DNA from: VAZQ01 sp963739175
GTDB lineage: Bacteria > Pseudomonadota > Alphaproteobacteria > Rhizobiales > Xanthobacteraceae
DNA length: 64,000 bases
Direction: 5' to 3'
Assembly: GCA_963739175.1 (NCBI GenBank)
Contig: CAVTZH010000003.1
Coordinates: forward strand, 113,416-177,415
This document shows, piece by piece, positions 9,300-17,892 of the stretch. Made by a program: the position numbers and the translations under genes. The notes under the pieces were generated by a model. It made no database searches. It saw nothing but the letters and a program-made list of their open reading frames with translations, and was not told where the DNA came from. Numbering within the stretch: position 1 is the first letter of the stretch; each line of letters opens with the position of its first letter.

Positions 9300-9389
9300 C
9301 GCCGCAGCGTCTCGCTGTCGCATAGACCCCGCCGGCAACAACACCAGAGTCCGGAAAGGACCGGTGGCCGGACGTGGGGAGGAGTCAAA

Positions 9390-10424
9390 ATGTCCGTCTT
9401 TGAATCGAAGCGCGTGCTTGCCGCTCTCGCGGTCGCTGGCGCCATTGCCGTCGCCGCGACGACGGCGCACGCCGACGCCTCGTTCTACCAGGGTAAGCAG
9501 GGCCGCCTGTTCACGATGGGAAGTCCCGGCGGCGGCTACGACACCTATACCCGCGCGGTAAGCGCTTTCTTGGAGAAGCGGATCGGCGTCAAGCTGATCC
9601 CGACCAACGAGACCGCGGCCGGCGGCATGATCGCGATGAACCGCACCATGAACGCCACGCCCGACGGCCTCACGCTGTTGCTGACTGGCGGCGAGGGGCT
9701 GGTGACCGCGCAACTCTACGGCCTCTCCGGCGTCAACTACGACGTCCGCAAGCAGGTCTTCCTGGCGCGGGTGTCGGGCGAGGACAAGGTCGCGATCGTC
9801 GGCCCGCAGTCGCCCTATAAGAGCGTCGCCGATATGCAAAGGCTCGACCGGCAGGCGCTGTGGGCCGGCTCCGGCAAGGCCGACAACAACTCCGATTTCT
9901 CCGCCATCATGTGCTACGCGCTCGGGATAAAATGCAAGATGATCCTCGGCTACAAAGGCACCGGCGACATGAACATGGCGATCCAACGCGCCGAGGTCGA
10001 CGGTCGCGTGATCTCCGACGAGGCGGCGGCGCTCTACGGTCCGAGCTCGGGCATGCGCATCTTGACGATCCTGGCGCGCAAACGCTCGGAGAAATTTCCC
10101 GACGTGCCGACAATCTTTGAGGCCGCGAAGCTCTCGCCCGCCGCCGAGCGGCTGCTCGACTGGCGCGCCAATATAGCGAGCCTCGGCCGCGTGATCCTCA
10201 CGACGCCCGGCACGCCGAAGGAGCGTGTCGACTATTTGCGCGCCGCGCTCGCCGAGGTGTTGCGTGACCCAGCCTTCATCGCCGAGATGAAAAAGGTCAA
10301 TCTCGCGGCCGGCTATCTGAGCGCCGATGAGGTGCAGGCCTCGGTCGAGAAGGCGATGACCACGCTCGACGCCAAAGGGCTCGTCGATATGAAAGACATC
10401 GCGCTCAACCGCTATTACAATTGA
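9390..10424 (+). CDS. TctC-like (Bug) periplasmic solute receptor
   Basis: A 344-residue receptor, more distant from the two upstream copies. It has a cleaved signal peptide (AVAATTAHADA), then MGSPGGGYDTYTRAVSAFL, NETAAGGMIAMNRTMNATP and GYKGTGDMNMAIQRAEVDGR, the conserved TctC blocks. A strong ribosome site, GGGGAGGAG, precedes the ATG. The VOC protein gene follows after 27 bp, suggesting one transcript and a shared substrate. No tctA/tctB is adjacent, so the transporter partner is elsewhere or absent. Confidence 0.83.
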   Translation: MSVFESKRVLAALAVAGAIAVAATTAHADASFYQGKQGRLFTMGSPGGGYDTYTRAVSAFLEKRIGVKLIPTNETAAGGMIAMNRTMNATPDGLTLLLTGGEGLVTAQLYGLSGVNYDVRKQVFLARVSGEDKVAIVGPQSPYKSVADMQRLDRQALWAGSGKADNNSDFSAIMCYALGIKCKMILGYKGTGDMNMAIQRAEVDGRVISDEAAALYGPSSGMRILTILARKRSEKFPDVPTIFEAAKLSPAAERLLDWRANIASLGRVILTTPGTPKERVDYLRAALAEVLRDPAFIAEMKKVNLAAGYLSADEVQASVEKAMTTLDAKGLVDMKDIALNRYYN

Positions 10425-10451
10425 TACGGAAATCCGAGGAGAGGGAAGAAG

Positions 10452-11262
10452 ATGTCCGGCAAGCTCAACCATCTCGCCATCACCACCGACCACTACGCGA
10501 CCATCGGCATGTTCTACCGCGCAGTGTTCGGCATGAAGGTGTCGGGCGACACGTCGCGTGAAATGTCGGCGATCTCGGTCGGCGACGGCTATGTCGGCAT
10601 GACCATCATTCCCCGCCGCGGCGGCCGCAAGGCCGGCCTCGACCATTTCGGCATCGAGGTCGAGGATCTCGACAAGGTGCGCGAGAAGATGGCGAAGAAA
10701 TATCCCGACATCGAGATCGTCAAGCGCCCGGGTAACCGGCCTTTTGCCAGCTTCTCGCGCCCACGATCCCGCCGGCAATTACTTCGATCTGTCGCAGCAG
10801 GGGCACGAGAACCGCGCCGAGGTCTATGCCAAGGGCGAGTGGAAACAGGACAACACCATCAGCCACTTTGCGCTGCGCGCGCGCCATGCCGGCAAGATGG
10901 CGGAATTCTATTCGGACATGTTCGATCTCGAGGCGCGCAACGTGTCGGGCGAGCCCGACAGCTATCATCTCACCGACGGCCGCGTGACGCTCACGATCCT
11001 GCCGTGGACGATTTCGGCATTCAATGGCGCGGGGATCGAGCAGCCGGCGATGGATCACATCGGCTTCCGGGTGCCGAGCATCGACGCCTTCAAGAAGAAT
11101 CTCGCCGAGGTCGAGAAGCAGAACCTTCAGCTTCGTCCGAAGCCGATCGATTACGATTCCGAGGGCGTCGCGCGGCTGAAGCTGCTGGCCAAATGCCCGC
11201 ACGGCAGCTTCCACCTCGCTGATCCCGACGGCACGCTGATCGACGTGGCGGAGGATCACTAA
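10452..11262 (+). CDS. Two-domain VOC (glyoxalase/extradiol dioxygenase-like) protein, apparent frameshift
   Basis: About 269 residues if repaired, with two vicinal-oxygen-chelate domains. Domain 1 begins KLNHLAITTDHYATIGMFYR and has a later DHFGIEVEDL. Domain 2 begins ISHFALRARHAGKMAEFYSD and ends with DHIGFRVPSI and HLADPDGTLIDV. This layout fits type I extradiol dioxygenases and fosfomycin/glyoxalase relatives; metal ligands at the equivalent His/Glu positions are plausible but not certain. One +1 shift near 10760 breaks AHDPAGNYFDLSQ from the N-terminal part, and removing it gives 270 codons. Strong SD GAGGAGAGGG before the ATG. Its stop overlaps the stop of the convergent monooxygenase gene. 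Confidence 0.78.
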
Positions 11263-12866
11263 CCGCCGCGGACACGGTCGGCGAGCGCCAGCGGATCGGC
11301 CGGCGGCGCGTCGGCGCGCCAGGCGACGTGGCCGTCCGGACGCACCAGTACGAGTTGGCGTTCGTAGAGGGCGGCGACGTCCGGCTTGTCGACGGTTTCG
11401 ATGCTCAGCGGCACGCCGCGCTGCGCGAACGCGCGTTCGATCGGCGACACGTCTTCCGAACCAAATCGCATCAGCACAAAACCCTTGCCGAACAAATCGA
11501 TTGTCGAATGCCCGGGCGCGATGAAGGCATGCGGCGCGCGGCTGCCCGGCCGCGCGGTCGGGTGATACTCGCTGACGGTGTCCGCAGGCGGCGGCGTGCC
11601 GTCGTCCCAGATGATCGGCGAGGGATCGTAGCGATAGCCGAGCGCGAGCCCGTCGGTGATCACCTTGCGGGTCTGTGATGGCAGGATGGCGTCGGTGAGC
11701 CTCTGGCGGACGCGCGCGCCTTCCGCCGTATCGTCGCCGACGGCCGGCCCGGGCTTCTGCTCGCGGTCGTTGGCGTGGCTTAAGTCGGCATGGCCGACAT
11801 TGCGCCGGCCGACCGGGCGGCGCTCGATCTCGTAGCTGTCGAGCAGGGTGGACGGTGCCCATCCCGCGTGCACGGCGGCGAGCTTCCAGCCAAGGTCGAT
11901 CGCGTCGCCGAGGCCGGTGTTGAGGCCGAGCCCGGCAGCCGGATGGTTGAGATGCGCGGCGTCGCCGGCGAGGAAAATGCGCCCGGCGCGGTAGCGGTCG
12001 GCCACAACGTTGCGCGCGGCCCAGCGCCGGACCGAGATGATCTCGTGCGGCACCGGCTTGCCGACCACCTCGTTGAACAGGCGCTCGGCGTCGACCTTTT
12101 CCGGGCGCGTCGTAATAGGCTTTGCCGCGCACGCCGAAACCGGTAAAGGTCGCGGCCGTTGAGGCTGATCAGGTTGCGCCACAGGCCGTCCGGCTCGACG
12201 AAATTGATCAGCGCCGCCTTGCCCATCTTGTGGTGTGTCCACAGTTCCGGCGCGCGCACGAAGATGCTGAGGAAATAGCCGAGATAGTCCGAGCCGCTCA
12301 TGCCGATGTCGAGCGCGCGGCGGATCGGCGAGTGCCCGCCGCTGCAATCGACGACGTAACGCGCTGTGATGGTGATGCGCTCGTCGCTTGCGAGATCGTG
12401 CACGGTCGCGAGTACATGGTCGGCTTGCTCGGTGGCGCTCTCGAACCGGCATCGGTAGCGCAGGGTCACGTTGTCATGGCTTGACGCCAGCCCGCGCAGG
12501 ATCGGGTCGGACCAGATCTGGTTGCAGCGCTGCGCCCGCTCCGGACTGCCGGCCGACGAGCCGCTGCCGCCGTGGTGCGGCCGCTCGATGCGTGCGATCT
12601 CGTAAGCCGTTGAGGGTCGTGCAATAGAGCGCGGTGTGGGGGAAGTCGTCGGGCGCGCCGGCGCGGCGAATGGCGTCGGCCACGCCAAAGCGCCGCATGA
12701 ACTCCATCGAGCGCGCATTCAGCACGGAGGCGCGCGGATGGTCGGCCGGTCCTTCGCCCTGCTCGACCACCAGGCAGGGCACGCCGCGGCCGCCGAGGTC
12801 GGCGGCAAGCGCGAGCCCCACCGGGCCGGCGCCGACGATCAGGATCGGCGTTTCAAGCGTCGCCAT
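11259..12866 (-). CDS. FAD-dependent aromatic-ring hydroxylase, PheA/TfdB type (apparent frameshifts)
   Basis: A flavoprotein monooxygenase that would hydroxylate a phenolic ring using NAD(P)H and O2. Signatures are the N-terminal GAGPVGLALAADLGGRG, a middle VVDCSGGHSPIRRAL (DG-type NAD(P)H/FAD motif), and the GD motif LAGDAAHLNHPAAGLGLNTG, followed by a thioredoxin-like C-terminal domain. It is broken by three +1 shifts (near 12610, 12137 and 12104). Removing them gives 535 codons, which matches the family length. The closest biochemical types are 3-hydroxybenzoate and hydroxyphenylpropionate hydroxylases, but the substrate is not known. It converges on the VOC gene and lies beside another TctC gene. 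Confidence 0.82.
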
Positions 12867-12912
12867 GTAGGTCCGTCATTTGAGTCCGTGACGGTGCGGC
12901 ACATTCGGTGGA

Positions 12913-12939
12913 CTCCCTCTCCCGGATGGGGAGAGGGAG
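12913..12939. repeat. Palindromic intergenic repeat (CTCCCTCTCCC family), copy 1
   Basis: A perfect hairpin, CTCCCTCTCCC then five bases then GGGAGAGGGAG. The same left arm, preceded by CGGTGGA, occurs again at 14086, so copies flank the tctC gene at 12986-14005. GC-rich palindromes of this kind are common between genes in this bacterial group; they may act as transcript ends or nucleoid/stability elements. Confidence 0.7.
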
Positions 12940-12985
12940 CAGATCGAGCTTGCCGCACCATAAGACCCACACCGAACGGTCCATA

Positions 12986-14005
12986 TCACTTCGGCTCGAG
13001 GATCGCCTTCGACTTGGCGACGAGCTCAGCCGGCACATTGATCGTGCTGTTGACGATCGCGGCGGCGCGCTCGCCGCCGAACGGGTTCATCTCGAGATTG
13101 AGCTGCCGCGCTTCCTTCAGGAACGTCTCGTCCTTCATGGTCGCCTCGAATGCGCGCCGCAGCGCGGCGGCGCGGTCGGCGGGTACGTCAGGGGTGGTGA
13201 AGAACGGCCGCCCGAGCGCCGGCGGCAGCGACAGCAGCGACAGGATCTGCCGCTGCTCGGTGGTCTTCGCCAGCTCGTGCATCAGCGGCACCTGCGGGAA
13301 AGCCTTGTCGCGCTCGTCGCCGATCTGGTTGAGCACCACCACGCGATTGCCTTCGATCCAGGTCGGGCGTTCTTGCAAAATGCCGGCGAGGCTCGCGCCG
13401 GCGCGGGCGGAGACTTCGCCACGCTCCATGGCGAGATCGAGCTCGGCGGTGCTCTTGTAGCCCATCACGATCTTGAACTTGGTGCCGAGCACGATGTTCA
13501 TCGCGTTCGGATAGATGAAGGTGCCGGAGCCGGTACCGGTGGCGCCGATGATCAGCTCGCGCGCCATCACGTCGTCCATGGTCTTGAAGCCGGACGTGTG
13601 CCACGCCACCGTCATCAGGTTACTGGTGCCCGTGGACCCCAGCCAAAAGAACCGCCGCGCGTCGTAGCGCACGCCTTGGCCGCCGAGCACCTGGTGCAGC
13701 GGGACGCTGTTGTTGACGGTGGCGATGACGGTGCCATCCTTCTCGGCCTGCTGGAACATGTAGTTGGTCGCCAGCACATGGCCGCCGCCCGGCATGTTGC
13801 GCACGATCATCCCCGGCCGGCCCGGGATGTAGCGCCCCATATGCTTGGCGAGCGCGCGGGCGGTGAGGTCGAACGGACCGCCCACGCCGGTCGAGGTCAC
13901 GATCGTGATGGTCTTGCCTTTGTAGAAATCCTCGACTGCATCGGCGTTGGCGGCGGAGACGCCGACACCGAGGGTCAGGAGAGCGACAAGTGCTGACTTG
14001 AGCAT
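12986..14005 (-). CDS. TctC-like (Bug) periplasmic solute receptor
   Basis: A 339-residue receptor with signal peptide MLKSALVALLTLGVGVSAAN, then TSTGVGGPFDLTARALAKHM, RNMPGGGHVLATNYMFQQ and GYKSTAELDLAMERGEVSAR. It is the fourth orphan TctC of this region. The ATG at 14005 is chosen; the longer upstream frame runs through a palindromic repeat and is not a credible N-terminus. It probably captures a carboxylated aromatic taken up for the enzymes around it, but the ligand is not shown by the sequence. Palindromic repeats flank the gene on both sides. Confidence 0.84.
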   Translation of the reverse strand: MLKSALVALLTLGVGVSAANADAVEDFYKGKTITIVTSTGVGGPFDLTARALAKHMGRYIPGRPGMIVRNMPGGGHVLATNYMFQQAEKDGTVIATVNNSVPLHQVLGGQGVRYDARRFFWLGSTGTSNLMTVAWHTSGFKTMDDVMARELIIGATGTGSGTFIYPNAMNIVLGTKFKIVMGYKSTAELDLAMERGEVSARAGASLAGILQERPTWIEGNRVVVLNQIGDERDKAFPQVPLMHELAKTTEQRQILSLLSLPPALGRPFFTTPDVPADRAAALRRAFEATMKDETFLKEARQLNLEMNPFGGERAAAIVNSTINVPAELVAKSKAILEPK

Positions 14006-14094
14006 GACTTCAGATATCACAGTCGAAGGCACACCAGGACAGGCGGCCATTGGTCGCGGAATTGTCGCAAGAGCTGCAGCGAGTCCGGTGGACT

Positions 14095-14196
14095 CCCTCT
14101 CCCCAGAGGGGAGAGGGTAGGGGTGAGGGGGGTCGAACCTATCGAGGGAACTACACCCCCTCACCCCACCCCTCTCCCCAACGGGGAGAGGGAGCA
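14095..14196. repeat. Palindromic intergenic repeat (CTCCCTCTCCC family), copy 2, composite
   Basis: A compound inverted repeat. The first hairpin is CCCTCTCCCC AGA GGGGAGAGGG (14095-14117), followed by GGGGTGAGGGG. It is mirrored by CCCCTCACCCC and CCTCTCCCC, then GGGGAGAGGGAG to 14193. The two halves can form one large stem-loop. It is related to the shorter copy at 12913-12939 and lies between two genes on the same strand. Confidence 0.72.
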
Positions 14197-14243
14197 CCCA
14201 GTCCGCCGCGCTATTACCGCTCACAATCTAACAATCGTGGATA

Positions 14244-14984
14244 TCAGGTCTTGCTGAACTGATGCTTCCACAGCGACCACGAGCGCGGCACGTTGCGGCC
14301 GCGGCTCGACTTCTCGGCTTCCTCGTCGTTGAGGAACTCGACTTCGCCGGTATCCGACAACAGATGCGCCTGCATCTGGATCGACGCGTTCTCCATCGAA
14401 TAGACCGACCGGAAGACCGATTCCTGGATCGAGTTGCCGATCATGGTGGCGCCGTGGCCGCGCATCAGCACCACGTTCTTGTCGCCTAGCGACTCGGCGA
14501 GCGCCCTGCCGAGTTCCGCGGTGCGGATCAGCATGTCGGTGTTGCCTCCGGTCTTGCGGATTTCGAAGATCGGGACGCCGCAGCCCAGAAAGCCGCACAT
14601 GTGGAACATCGGCCGCAGTCGCGCGCCCTTGGCGGCGCCAAAGGGAATGAGCGAGTAGGCGTGGCAATGCACCACCGACATCACGTCGGGGCGCAGCTTG
14701 TAGATCTCGCTGTGGATGAAGCGCTCGGAATATTGCGGCTTGTCCGAGTGGGTCAGCGGCGTCGAGTCCATGTCGAACAGCACGATGTCTTTCGCCGTCA
14801 CCATGCCCGGCGGCAGATGGCGCGCCATCAGGTAGTGGTTGGGGTCGTTCGGGTGCCGCACGCTGATATGCCCGAAGGCATCGACCACGTTGAGGCCAAA
14901 CAGAATCTTGTTTGCGAGCACGAGGTCGGCAAGCAATTCCTTGGGTGGGGTGAGTTTCTTGGCAAGTTTTTTGGCGGCCTTCAT
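14244..14984 (-). CDS. Class II aldolase/adducin-family protein, probable decarboxylase or aldolase
   Basis: A 246-residue protein of the AraD/class II aldolase fold, which uses a Zn or Mn ion. The first ligands are in VVHCHAYSL (His at about 106 and 108), the third in LMRGHGATMIG (His near 177), and the catalytic Glu lies in YSERFIHSE (near 87). The same fold includes 3,4-dihydroxyphthalate and hydroxymethylpyridine-dicarboxylate decarboxylases, and with its aromatic neighbours that activity is a reasonable guess. The ATG at 14984 follows AAAGGACC; the in-frame TTG just upstream is less likely. No signal peptide. Confidence 0.78.
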   Translation of the reverse strand: MKAAKKLAKKLTPPKELLADLVLANKILFGLNVVDAFGHISVRHPNDPNHYLMARHLPPGMVTAKDIVLFDMDSTPLTHSDKPQYSERFIHSEIYKLRPDVMSVVHCHAYSLIPFGAAKGARLRPMFHMCGFLGCGVPIFEIRKTGGNTDMLIRTAELGRALAESLGDKNVVLMRGHGATMIGNSIQESVFRSVYSMENASIQMQAHLLSDTGEVEFLNDEEAEKSSRGRNVPRSWSLWKHQFSKT

Positions 14985-15023
14985 CAAAGCAGGTCCTTTT
15001 TTGAGCGTGACGGGGAGGTGAGA

Positions 15024-16076
15024 CTATTTGCGCAGCCGCTGGATCTGCATCTGCGCGAGGAACGGCACCAGCGGGTGCGCGCCCATCTTCACGATGGTGG
15101 GCATGTCGAGCTTGATCAGCGCCTCGCGCTGATCGGCCGGCAGCTTGAACTGGTCGGCGAAGGCCGGCGCGTCCGCGACATATTGCGTCCGTTTGTCGGC
15201 ATCATGCGCAAGCGCGTGCAGCGCGGCGGTCAGCTCCACCAGCTCCGGCCTGATCGAAGGGTAGTGCGCGGCGTGCTCGCCGATCTTGGCGTCGATCCAG
15301 CCGAGCGACGCGTAGTCGTGGTGCCAGCTCGGGTCCATCGAAACGACGTCGGGCTTGCGCTCGCCAAGCGCGCCGGCGGCACAGGCCCAGCAGCGCAGCT
15401 CGATATTGCCGGTCTCGTCGAGCTCGGCCTCGTCGAAGCCAATCAGCGATTTGAGATTTCCCGACGCGAGCTTGTCGAGCAGGCTCTTGTCCCAGTTTAA
15501 TTCCGGGTTCGAATAACGGTCGGTGCCGGGGAAATGCGACATGCCGCCGCTCGCGAGGATGACGGTGCGCAGCCCCATCTGCGTCACGGTGCGCGCCACC
15601 GCCTGGCCGAATTGATAGCAGCGCTCCATGGTCGGCTGCGGCGGCAGGTAGGCGTTCACGTAAATCGGCAGCACCGGGTCGGTGTGGCCCATGTGCGTGA
15701 GCGGGATGCCGATCGCGTAGTCGATCTTGGCGGTCGAGGAGAAGGCCGGGTCGAAATTCTGCCGGTAGAGCTGACGCACCAGCTCGAAGCCAACCTCGCT
15801 CGGCACCTGCCAGTGGAATTTGCGGCCGGCGAAGTCCCCCGTCGCCTCGCCGCCGACATGGACGGTGAAGGGCGGGCAGGTAGTGTGGAAGAACTGCTCA
15901 ACGTGGTCGTTGGAAAAGATGATCCAGAGGTCGGGCTTGAGCGCCCGCAGCCGCTGACCGATGTCGGCCGCAACCTCGCGCACCTTCGCCACCACGGCCT
16001 TGTCCTCGGTGTCGGGCAGGGTGAAGAACTGGGGCGCATGCGGCAGCATTGCGCCGCCGATAACGGTCGATTGCAT
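15024..16076 (-). CDS. Extradiol ring-cleavage dioxygenase, LigB family with LigA-like C-terminal tail
   Basis: A 350-residue type II extradiol dioxygenase that would open a catecholic ring with non-heme Fe(II) and O2. Likely Fe ligands are His13 (MLPHAPQ) and His58 (IIFSNDHVE), with the catalytic His in LASGGMSHFPG. After the LigB domain (about 1-285) a helical tail, LPADQREALIKLDMPTIV, resembles the LigA subunit of protocatechuate 4,5-dioxygenase, so both subunits may be fused, as in gallate-type enzymes. The ATG at 16076 follows AAGGAGCCGCC. It is divergent from the decarboxylase-like gene at 16238. Substrate unknown. Confidence 0.83.
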   Translation of the reverse strand: MQSTVIGGAMLPHAPQFFTLPDTEDKAVVAKVREVAADIGQRLRALKPDLWIIFSNDHVEQFFHTTCPPFTVHVGGEATGDFAGRKFHWQVPSEVGFELVRQLYRQNFDPAFSSTAKIDYAIGIPLTHMGHTDPVLPIYVNAYLPPQPTMERCYQFGQAVARTVTQMGLRTVILASGGMSHFPGTDRYSNPELNWDKSLLDKLASGNLKSLIGFDEAELDETGNIELRCWACAAGALGERKPDVVSMDPSWHHDYASLGWIDAKIGEHAAHYPSIRPELVELTAALHALAHDADKRTQYVADAPAFADQFKLPADQREALIKLDMPTIVKMGAHPLVPFLAQMQIQRLRK

Positions 16077-16237
16077 GGCGGCTCCTTGGGTCGGTCGAAC
16101 GTACCGCCCAAAGCGCGCAGCGACAAGCTGACCCGCCATTCCCGGGGTGCGCTTCACACCCGCAGGAGAAGCCATTACCCTCCGGATGAACCTGCCCTTG
16201 CTGCTCAGCAGCACCCAGACATTGACCAGGAGAATCC

Positions 16238-17231
16238 ATGGCCGACCTGCCGATTACGATCGCCTGCGGCAACTACGATCGCACCAAGGCGATCATCGAC
16301 GGCCGGGTAAAGGTCGAAGGGTGCGACATCAACTACCTGCCGCTCTATCCGGAGGAGATCTTCCACCGGCTGTTCAAGTTCCAGGAATTCGACGTCGCCG
16401 AGATGTCGTTCTCGAGCTACATCCGCACGGTTGCCGCCGGCACGTCCGAGTACATCGGCATCCCGGCGTTCGTGTCCCGGCTGTTCCGGCACTCCGGCAT
16501 CTATGTGCGGGCCGGCGCCGGCATCGAGAAGCCGGAGGACTTGCGCGGCAAGCGCATCGGCCTGCCGGAATACCAAATCACCGCGGTGGTCTGGATGCGC
16601 GGCATGCTGCAGCACGAATACGGCGTGAAGCCATCCGAGATCCATTGGCGCAACGGTGGCCAGGAGGAGGCGGGCCGGCATGAGCGCACGCCGCTCAAGC
16701 CGATCCCGGGCCTCGACCTCAAGCCGCTCGAGCCGCACCAGACGCTGGTCAACATGCTGCGCGACGGCGAACTCGATGCGCTATTCACCGCGCGCGGGCC
16801 GTCGTCGTTCCTCAAGCGGCGAGCCGCACATCAAGCGGCTGTTCCCCGACATCCGCGCCACCGAGATGGCGTACTACAAGAAGACCAAGTTATTTCCGAT
16901 CATGCATCTCGTCAGCATCCGCAAGTCGCTGGTCGCGCAGCATCCCTGGCTGGCGACGAGCCTCTACAAGGCGTTCCTGGAGGCGAAGGCGCTGGCGATG
17001 ATCGACCTGCTCGACGTCAATGCGCTGATGGTGACGCTGCCCTGGCTCTCGGCCGAGACGCATGCGACCCAGGCGGTGATGGGCAACGACTTCTGGCGCT
17101 ATGGCGTCGACGAGAGCCGCCACGAGATCGAGGCGCTGTGCCAGTACCTGCACGAACAGGGGCTGACCGACCGCAAGGTCTCAGTCGAGGAATTGTTCGT
17201 GCCGGCGACCATGGACATGTCGAAGGTGTGA
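16238..17231 (+). CDS. 4,5-dihydroxyphthalate decarboxylase-like protein (apparent frameshift)
   Basis: About 330 residues, matching the Pht5 type (periplasmic-binding-protein fold, NMT1/THI5 related) rather than a transport receptor: it has no signal peptide. Typical blocks are ACGNYDRTKAIIDGRVKVEG, EFDVAEMSFSSYIRTVAAG, FRHSGIYVRAGAGIEKPEDL, GKRIGLPEYQITAVVW and LFPIMHLVSIRKSLVAQHPW. Pht5 enzymes convert 4,5-dihydroxyphthalate to protocatechuate, which fits the ring-cleavage gene next door. A +1 shift near 16818 separates the two halves; removing it gives 331 codons. A role as a solute-binding protein remains possible. Confidence 0.75.
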
Positions 17232-17268
17232 GGCGTCGGCGCGGCCAACGTCGTCAACTCATTCAAGG

Positions 17269-17892
17269 TCAGATCTCGACGACACGATCAGGCAATTCAT
17301 TGGGATTGGTTGCGGTGGGCGGAAAGTGCGTGCCGAGCAGCTTTCCGGCATTGTTGACCGCCGTCACCAGTCCCTGCGCGAGCGTGCCTGATCGAGCAGC
17401 GGCAACGACGTTTTCCGCGAGATGGTCGAGCTCGGACTGCGCGACCTTGCGATTGATGCCGTCATCGGCAACGATCTCGACGCGCCGATCCGCCAAGGCG
17501 ACATAAATCAGAATGCCCGTCCGCTCCGCGGTGAGGTGTACGCCGTGCGCCATGAACTGGGCTTGCGCCGCCTTGCGCGCGGCTGCCGCCGCGATGCTCG
17601 GCGGCACGAGGCGATGGCGTATATCGTTATGGGATGCGGCGGTAGCGATCACGACAAAGGTGAGCGCTTGCAACAGCAGGATGGTGCCCGATGCCAGATC
17701 CGTCAGCATGTAAAGCGGCCATGGGACAATGAGCGCAATGATCGCGGCCCAGAGCACCGGAATAGATCGGAACTCGGCCGCCTCATTCGCCACCACGACA
17801 TAGATCTCGCCGGCGGTGGTCGCCTCGGCGGTGCGAATGGCGTCTCTAATTCGCGCCCGGTCGGCTTCGGTGAGTCTTGCTCCTGTCGACAT
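17269..17892 (-). CDS. TPM-domain membrane protein
   Basis: A 207-residue protein with a TPM (thylakoid/phosphatase-like) domain that is interrupted by two membrane helices. The first half is RARIRDAIRTAEATTAGEIY, the helices span roughly residues 45-95, and the second half is TGILIYVALADRRVEIVADD. Its start overlaps the stop of the upstream TPM gene by one base (TGATG), so the two are translationally coupled. The function is not established; TPM proteins are usually encoded with LemA. The alternative start far upstream was rejected because it lies inside the neighbouring Gly-rich coding region. Confidence 0.75.
   Translation of the reverse strand: MSTGARLTEADRARIRDAIRTAEATTAGEIYVVVANEAAEFRSIPVLWAAIIALIVPWPLYMLTDLASGTILLLQALTFVVIATAASHNDIRHRLVPPSIAAAAARKAAQAQFMAHGVHLTAERTGILIYVALADRRVEIVADDGINRKVAQSELDHLAENVVAAARSGTLAQGLVTAVNNAGKLLGTHFPPTATNPNELPDRVVEI

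Noticed and set aside
8796..10778. 660-codon minus-strand open frame
   Set aside because: Lies opposite the cupin, TctC and VOC genes, which have recognisable domains; no motif in the antisense frame.
14006..14224. N-terminal extension of the TctC gene at 12986 through the CTCCCTCTCCC repeat
   Set aside because: The extra peptide is translated repeat DNA with no signal peptide; the ATG at 14005 begins a typical signal peptide.
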